DNA of 8,147 bases, taken from the NCBI GenBank assembly GCA_030637925.1, contig DAOWFR010000060.1, positions 1-8,147 on the forward strand. The letters run 5' to 3'. Below are positions 5,284-8,147 of the stretch, one piece after another. The position numbers and the translations under genes were made by a program. The DNA comes from Methanobacteriota archaeon. Lineage in GTDB: Archaea; Nanobdellota; Nanobdellia; Woesearchaeales; SM23-78. Position 1 is the stretch's first letter. Each line of letters begins with the position of its first letter. The notes under the pieces were generated by a model. It worked only from the letters and a program-made list of their open reading frames with translations. It did no database searches and was not told the DNA's origin.

Positions 5284-6618
5284 ATGGGACTACAAATAAT
5301 AACTATTGGTGGTTATTCTGAGATTGGCAGGAACTGCACTCTTGTAAAGGTTGATAATGAAGCAGTAATTCTTGACATGGGCTTGCACATGGATAATTAC
5401 ATTGCTTACACAGAGGAAAGAGAAGAGTTGTATAGTGAAAAAGACTTGTCAGCTGATACTCTGATAAAAGTAAAAGCTGTTCCTAATATCTATCAAATAC
5501 AGGATTTATGGTCAAAAGTAAAAGCTATTTGCATTACTCACGCTCATCTTGATCATCTGGGTGCTATTCCTTTTATAAGCAACAAGTTCAAAGCAAATAT
5601 TCACTGCACAAAGTATACTGCTGAGGTGCTTATCTCTATTCTAAGGGATGAAAAGATAAGCTTAAGAAATAATATCATATCTCATCCTGTTAATTCAACA
5701 TTTAAGATATCAAAGAAAATAACTGTGGAGTTCATTAACATAACCCATTCTATTCCTCAGACAGTAATCATAGCAGTGCACACTCCTTATGGCACCCTTG
5801 TTTATGCTAATGATTTTAAGCTTGACAATGCTCCTACTCTTGGTGAAAAACCGAATTTCAAGAGGCTCAAACAGCTAGGAAAAAAAGGAGTAAAAGCCTT
5901 GATAGTTGACTCTCTTTATGCTGATACTGCTATGAAGACTCCTAGTGAGAGCATTGCAAAGGAAATGTTAAAAGATGTCTTATTAGGGGTTAATTCTCGT
6001 GGTAAAGCAGTAATTATTACGACCTTTTCAAGCCATATAGCAAGGCTTAAGAGTATTGTAGGTCTTGGCAAGAAGCTTAAGAGAAGAATTGTGTTCATAG
6101 GCAGGTCTCTTAATAAATATATAAATGCTGCTAAGGAAGCAGGTATTGTTGATTTGTCAAGACAAGCAGAGTTTGTAAGGTATGGTAACAAGGTTAAGAA
6201 GTTCTTTAAGAAAATAAAACACCCTGAGAAATACTTATTCATAGTTACTGGGCACCAAGGAGAGCCAAGAGCAGTGCTTCCAAGAATGGTACGCCAACAT
6301 CTCTATAACTTTAAAAGAGGCGACCACGTAGTCTTTTCTTGCAGTGTAATACCTGTTGAGAACAACATCATTAACAGGGAAAAGCTTGATGCTGCTCTTA
6401 AAAAGAAAAAGGTAAGGCTCTTCACAGGTGTGCATGTCTCAGGACACGCTTTTAGAGAAGATTTACGTGACTTAATCCAAATATTAAACCCAAAGAACAT
6501 AATACCAACGCATGGCAATAAGAAGAAATTAAGAGCAATGAAAGAGCTAGCCTTAGAGATAGGTTATAAGTCAGAGCAGGTAAAGATATTAAAGAATGGA
6601 GTGCAGGTTTCTTTCTGA
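5284..6618 (+). CDS. rnj: Archaeal ribonuclease J (beta-CASP metallo-beta-lactamase nuclease)
   Basis: This 444-residue protein has the length and motif order of archaeal RNase J, a cytoplasmic 5'-to-3' exonuclease that degrades and trims RNA with two catalytic zinc ions. Visible motifs are the start ITIGGYSEIGRN; the metal-binding HAHLDH at residues 86-91; H155 in THSIPQ; D177 in YANDFKLD; the beta-CASP segment with TTFSSHIAR (246-254) and VTGHQGEP (321-328); H388 in VSGHAFRED; and H410 in the C-terminal PTHG. All expected metal ligands are present. There is no N-terminal KH domain, which separates it from the archaeal CPSF-type beta-CASP proteins, and no long bacterial RNase J C-terminal domain. 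The ATG at 5284 starts the first beta-strand directly and matches a leaderless promoter. PCNA follows 80 bases later under its own promoter, so the two are neighbours, not clearly an operon. Confidence 0.93.
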   Translation: MGLQIITIGGYSEIGRNCTLVKVDNEAVILDMGLHMDNYIAYTEEREELYSEKDLSADTLIKVKAVPNIYQIQDLWSKVKAICITHAHLDHLGAIPFISNKFKANIHCTKYTAEVLISILRDEKISLRNNIISHPVNSTFKISKKITVEFINITHSIPQTVIIAVHTPYGTLVYANDFKLDNAPTLGEKPNFKRLKQLGKKGVKALIVDSLYADTAMKTPSESIAKEMLKDVLLGVNSRGKAVIITTFSSHIARLKSIVGLGKKLKRRIVFIGRSLNKYINAAKEAGIVDLSRQAEFVRYGNKVKKFFKKIKHPEKYLFIVTGHQGEPRAVLPRMVRQHLYNFKRGDHVVFSCSVIPVENNIINREKLDAALKKKKVRLFTGVHVSGHAFREDLRDLIQILNPKNIIPTHGNKKKLRAMKELALEIGYKSEQVKILKNGVQVSF

Positions 6619-6645
6619 ATAATTAATTGTATTCTTACCAAAAAA

Positions 6646-6654
6646 CTTATATAT
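6646..6654 (+). promoter_or_regulatory. TATA box of the PCNA gene
   Basis: CTTATATAT is about 50 bases ahead of the ATG at 6699. Transcription would start near 6675, leaving a leader of about 24 bases that holds the ribosome-binding site. This placement also argues against any start at 6627, which would lie upstream of the promoter. Confidence 0.6.
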
Positions 6655-6685
6655 TACTGCTTAGTCTCTTATTCTACAATTGTTT

Positions 6686-6692
6686 AGGGGGT
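6686..6692 (+). promoter_or_regulatory. Ribosome-binding site (AGGGGGT) that decides the PCNA start
   Basis: AGGGGGT lies six bases before the ATG at 6699, allowing an imperfect G-rich anti-SD contact. It supports 6699 over the in-frame upstream ATG at 6627. Confidence 0.5.
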
Positions 6693-6698
6693 ATTATA

Positions 6699-7436
6699 AT
6701 GAAACTCACACTTTCAGATCCAAAATACTTAAAGGAGAGCGTATCTATTATTTCTGAATTAGTAACAGAGGGAATCTTTAAGATAACACCTGACAATATT
6801 GAGTTAATAGCCATGGACCCTGCTAATGTTGCAATGATTGTTTTCAAGCTCATGGGAAGTACTTTCATAGAGTATGATGTGAAAAAACAAGAGTTCCTAG
6901 GAATAAACCTTAATAATCTTAAACAAGTACTAAGAAGGGCAAAGGCTAATGACAGCATAACTCTTGAGGTAGAGGAGAACAAGTTAAAGATTACTCTTAA
7001 AGGAACAAGCACAAGAACCTTTCACTTGCCCTTAATTGATGTTGAGGAAAAAGAGCAAAAAGTGCCTGACCTTAAGTTCTCAGCTACTATAACCACTGAT
7101 TCAAGCATTCTTGATGAAGCAATAGAGGATGCTGACATAGTAGGAGAGTCTGTAAGCCTTATGGCAGACCCTAAGCACTTTGTTGTGAGTGCAACAGGAG
7201 ACCTTAACAAGGCAAACATTGATATTAATGCTGGTGACAGCACCAAGATAACAGCAACAGAAAAAGTAAAGGCCAAGTACTCAATAGAGTATCTTAAGAA
7301 GATGATACAAGGCAGCAAGATTAGTGACAAGGTAAAGATAGAGTTTGCAAAGGATTATCCTTTAAAGCTTGAGTATTTAGAGAAGAACAAGGTGCAGCTA
7401 ATGTTTGTTCTTGCTCCGAGGGTTGATAGTGAGTGA
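6699..7436 (+). CDS. pcn: DNA polymerase sliding clamp (PCNA)
   Basis: The 245-residue protein starts MKLTLSDPKYLKES and matches archaeal PCNA in length and motifs: GIFKITPDNIELIAMDPANVAM in domain one, NLNNLKQVLRRAKANDSITLEV, then a linker near residues 115-130 (LPLIDVEEKEQKVPDL). The second domain has SVSLMADPKHFVVSATGD and the C-terminal tail LAPRVDSE, which lines the pocket for PIP-box partners. It should form a homotrimeric ring around DNA that tethers polymerase, FEN1, ligase and RNase HII. An in-frame ATG at 6627 would add 24 hydrophobic residues (YILLLSLLFYN) absent from the family. That extension overlaps the promoter and is not real. The gene ends ten bases from the convergent hypothetical gene. 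Confidence 0.96.
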   Translation: MKLTLSDPKYLKESVSIISELVTEGIFKITPDNIELIAMDPANVAMIVFKLMGSTFIEYDVKKQEFLGINLNNLKQVLRRAKANDSITLEVEENKLKITLKGTSTRTFHLPLIDVEEKEQKVPDLKFSATITTDSSILDEAIEDADIVGESVSLMADPKHFVVSATGDLNKANIDINAGDSTKITATEKVKAKYSIEYLKKMIQGSKISDKVKIEFAKDYPLKLEYLEKNKVQLMFVLAPRVDSE

Positions 7437-7446
7437 TTTCTTGTTT

Positions 7447-7761
7447 TCACCAAGTATAAAAACTCATTCTTTGTTGTACGATTCTAGAAGTATATTCAAT
7501 AGCTTTTGATACTTTTTCTGGAGGGATGTGAAGGTGTTCTATGGGTGAAGGAGCAAAATCTAAGTCCAGAGGCTTATTTTTTTTCCTTAGATTTTTCACA
7601 TAATTCATTACTTTCTTATATAAAGGCTCTTTATAAGGATATGGACAAGGAAAAGGCCCATCAATTCTTTGTTGCACTATTCTAGAAATCTCAGCATTTC
7701 GTCTTTCAAATTCTGTGGGTTTCTTCCTTTGCAATTTTTTTACAAGTTGGTTTAGTCTCAT
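7447..7761 (-). CDS. Small basic hypothetical protein with a duplicated SRIVQQR motif
   Basis: I do not recognise this 104-residue protein. Its N-terminus is basic (MRLNQLVKKLQRKKPTEFERR). SRIVQQR occurs twice, at about residues 26-32 and 92-98, each after a helix-like segment (RNAEI and KAIEYT). Between them are proline- and aromatic-rich stretches (GPFPCPYPYKEPLYKK, and a PSPIEHLHIPPEK segment) and one single cysteine. There is no signal peptide or membrane span. The start is supported by a TATA box about 25 bases upstream (leaderless). The gene is convergent with PCNA. The single-copy, stand-alone layout and the two copied helical motifs suggest a small interaction protein, but no function can be inferred. 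Confidence 0.65.
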   Translation of the reverse strand: MRLNQLVKKLQRKKPTEFERRNAEISRIVQQRIDGPFPCPYPYKEPLYKKVMNYVKNLRKKNKPLDLDFAPSPIEHLHIPPEKVSKAIEYTSRIVQQRMSFYTW

Positions 7762-7783
7762 TTTCTAGTAGTTGAAGAATGTT

Positions 7784-7796
7784 ATTATATATAAAT
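7784..7796 (-). promoter_or_regulatory. TATA box of the SRIVQQR-motif gene
   Basis: On the minus strand the site reads TATTTATATATAA, about 25-30 bases before the ATG at 7761, again implying a leaderless transcript. Confidence 0.6.
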
Positions 7797-7808
7797 ATTA
7801 CTCAAAAG

Positions 7809-7854
7809 TGAGCTGTTAAGTAAACGTCAGTTAAATAATAAAAAAATTATTTAT
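7809..7854. repeat. AT-rich direct repeat, copy 1
   Basis: It opens with TGAGCTGTTAAGTAAA (7809-7824) and closes with AAAAAAATTATTTA (7840-7853). Both ends recur in the same order about 60 bases further right, with a different middle. A small inverted repeat AATAAT/ATTATT (7835-7852) lies at its right end. On the minus strand it carries a seven-T run. Confidence 0.65.
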
Positions 7855-7869
7855 CTTTTGAAAATGTCT

Positions 7870-7914
7870 TGAGCTGTTAAGTTAAAGGGGTTTGATTTAA
7901 AAAAATTATTTAAT
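7870..7914. repeat. AT-rich direct repeat, copy 2
   Basis: It opens with TGAGCTGTTAAGTTAAA (7870-7886), one base longer than copy 1, and closes with AAAAAAATTATTTA (7899-7912). It lies directly behind the stop of the zinc-ribbon gene. Read on the minus strand, the seven-T run (7905-7899) could end that operon's transcript. Confidence 0.65.
7899..7905 (-). terminator. Likely oligo-T terminator of the AbrB/zinc-ribbon operon
   Basis: Seven consecutive T on the minus strand begin ten bases after the zinc-ribbon stop codon (7915-7917). A second seven-T run at 7846-7840 would act as backup. Confidence 0.45.
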
Positions 7915-8037
7915 TTATACTGCTCCGAGAGCCATTCGACAAAGAGGGCAATAGATTATCAAACAGTTTTTCCCTTGAAAGTTGGCACTTGTTGAGCTAA
8001 AAGAGGTTACTCTCTCGCATTTCGGACATTTAGCCAT
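7915..8037 (-). CDS. 40-residue zinc-ribbon protein downstream of an AbrB-like gene
   Basis: This very small frame reads MAKCPKCERV..., then GKNCLIIYCPLCRMALGAV before a TAA stop. The two CPxC pairs (C4/C7 and C30/C33), 22 residues apart, form a standard zinc-ribbon knuckle arrangement; C25 is an extra cysteine. A perfect GAGGTGAT ribosome-binding site lies just ahead of the ATG at 8037, and it overlaps the stop codon of the upstream AbrB-like gene. The good ribosome-binding site and cysteine pattern make it a real gene despite its size. It could bind nucleic acid or a protein partner, possibly together with the AbrB-like protein; this is inference from adjacency alone. Confidence 0.75.
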   Translation of the reverse strand: MAKCPKCERVTSFSSTSANFQGKNCLIIYCPLCRMALGAV

Positions 8038-8044
8038 ATCATAT

Positions 8045-8050
8045 CACCTC
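8045..8050 (-). promoter_or_regulatory. Shine-Dalgarno site GAGGTG of the zinc-ribbon gene
   Basis: On the minus strand GAGGTG starts with the last base of the AbrB stop codon and lies seven bases before the ATG at 8037. It fixes the start and shows that the two genes share an mRNA. Confidence 0.7.
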
Positions 8051-8147
8051 TAATCTTTTTCTATTATGAGTTTTTTTCCTTTGATTTCTGCTTCTAGTTC
8101 TGTTCCTGCTTTCCATCCTAGTTTTTGTATTGTTTTTGGTGGTATTA
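8050..8147 (-). CDS. AbrB/MazE/SpoVT-like DNA-binding protein, C-terminal end only
   Basis: The last 31 complete codons before a TAG stop are visible; the N-terminus lies beyond the right edge. The sequence IPPKTIQKLGWKAGTELE, then AEIKGKKLIIEK, is the classic swapped-hairpin AbrB pattern: I-P-x-x-I-x-x-x-L-G-x-x-x-G-x-x-L, followed by a terminal beta-strand. Such proteins dimerise and bind DNA as transcription regulators or as antitoxins. Because the domain ends about ten residues before the stop, this is probably a small single-domain protein, or a longer one ending in AbrB. The following gene encodes a zinc ribbon and not a recognisable toxin, so regulation is more likely than a toxin-antitoxin pair. 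Confidence 0.8.
   Translation of the reverse strand, partial: IPPKTIQKLGWKAGTELEAEIKGKKLIIEKD

Noticed and set aside
5916..6518. Three minus-strand frames inside RNase J
   Set aside because: They overlap each other and a gene with intact catalytic motifs, so they are shadows.
6674..7330. Two minus-strand frames over PCNA
   Set aside because: They are antisense to a highly conserved gene with no initiation signals.
7800..7914. C/D box small RNA
   Set aside because: A CTGA is present on the minus strand, but there is no convincing C box (RUGAUGA) at a proper distance.
8050..8147. Toxin-antitoxin module
   Set aside because: The AbrB-like end could be an antitoxin, but the only co-transcribed neighbour seen is a zinc ribbon without toxin features.

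Overview
The window looks archaeal, AT-rich, and most likely from a small-genome DPANN-type lineage (Woesearchaeota/Pacearchaeota/Nanoarchaeota-like; this placement is inference). The evidence is a PCNA sliding clamp, an archaeal-type RNase J, TATA-box promoters about 25 bases ahead of start codons with several apparently leaderless genes, GAGGTG ribosome-binding sites, a tRNA with bulge-helix-bulge introns and no encoded CCA, and several short helical proteins I cannot assign to a known family.

Layout from left to right. On the minus strand, 1-1956 is the N-terminal 652 codons of a secreted or surface lamin-tail-domain protein that runs off the left edge. Behind it, also on the minus strand, is an AmmeMemoRadiSam-type radical SAM enzyme (2043-3047). 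From a divergent intergenic region the plus strand carries a compact three-gene operon of unrecognised charged, helical proteins (3197-4527), with 1-base and 6-base junctions. The C-terminal domain of the first protein and the whole second protein appear to be copies of the same domain.

Next on the plus strand is a tRNA-Leu(CAA) gene (4579-4791). Only 84 of its 213 bases survive in the mature molecule. I resolve three separate introns, at 30/31, at the canonical 37/38 and in the variable arm. Removing them gives an almost perfect type II leucine tRNA. This is the most unusual object in the window. It is followed by a small membrane protein (4829-5215), archaeal RNase J (5284-6618) and PCNA (6699-7436).

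The right end is on the minus strand: a small hypothetical protein with a duplicated SRIVQQR motif (7447-7761), an intergenic tract with two diverged copies of an AT-rich repeat, a 40-residue zinc-ribbon protein (7915-8037), and the C-terminal end of an AbrB/MazE-like protein (8050-8147, cut by the window edge). The last two form an operon.

The RNA-decay enzyme, the clamp and the tRNA are housekeeping genes, each with its own promoter. No mobile element, CRISPR array or rRNA is visible.
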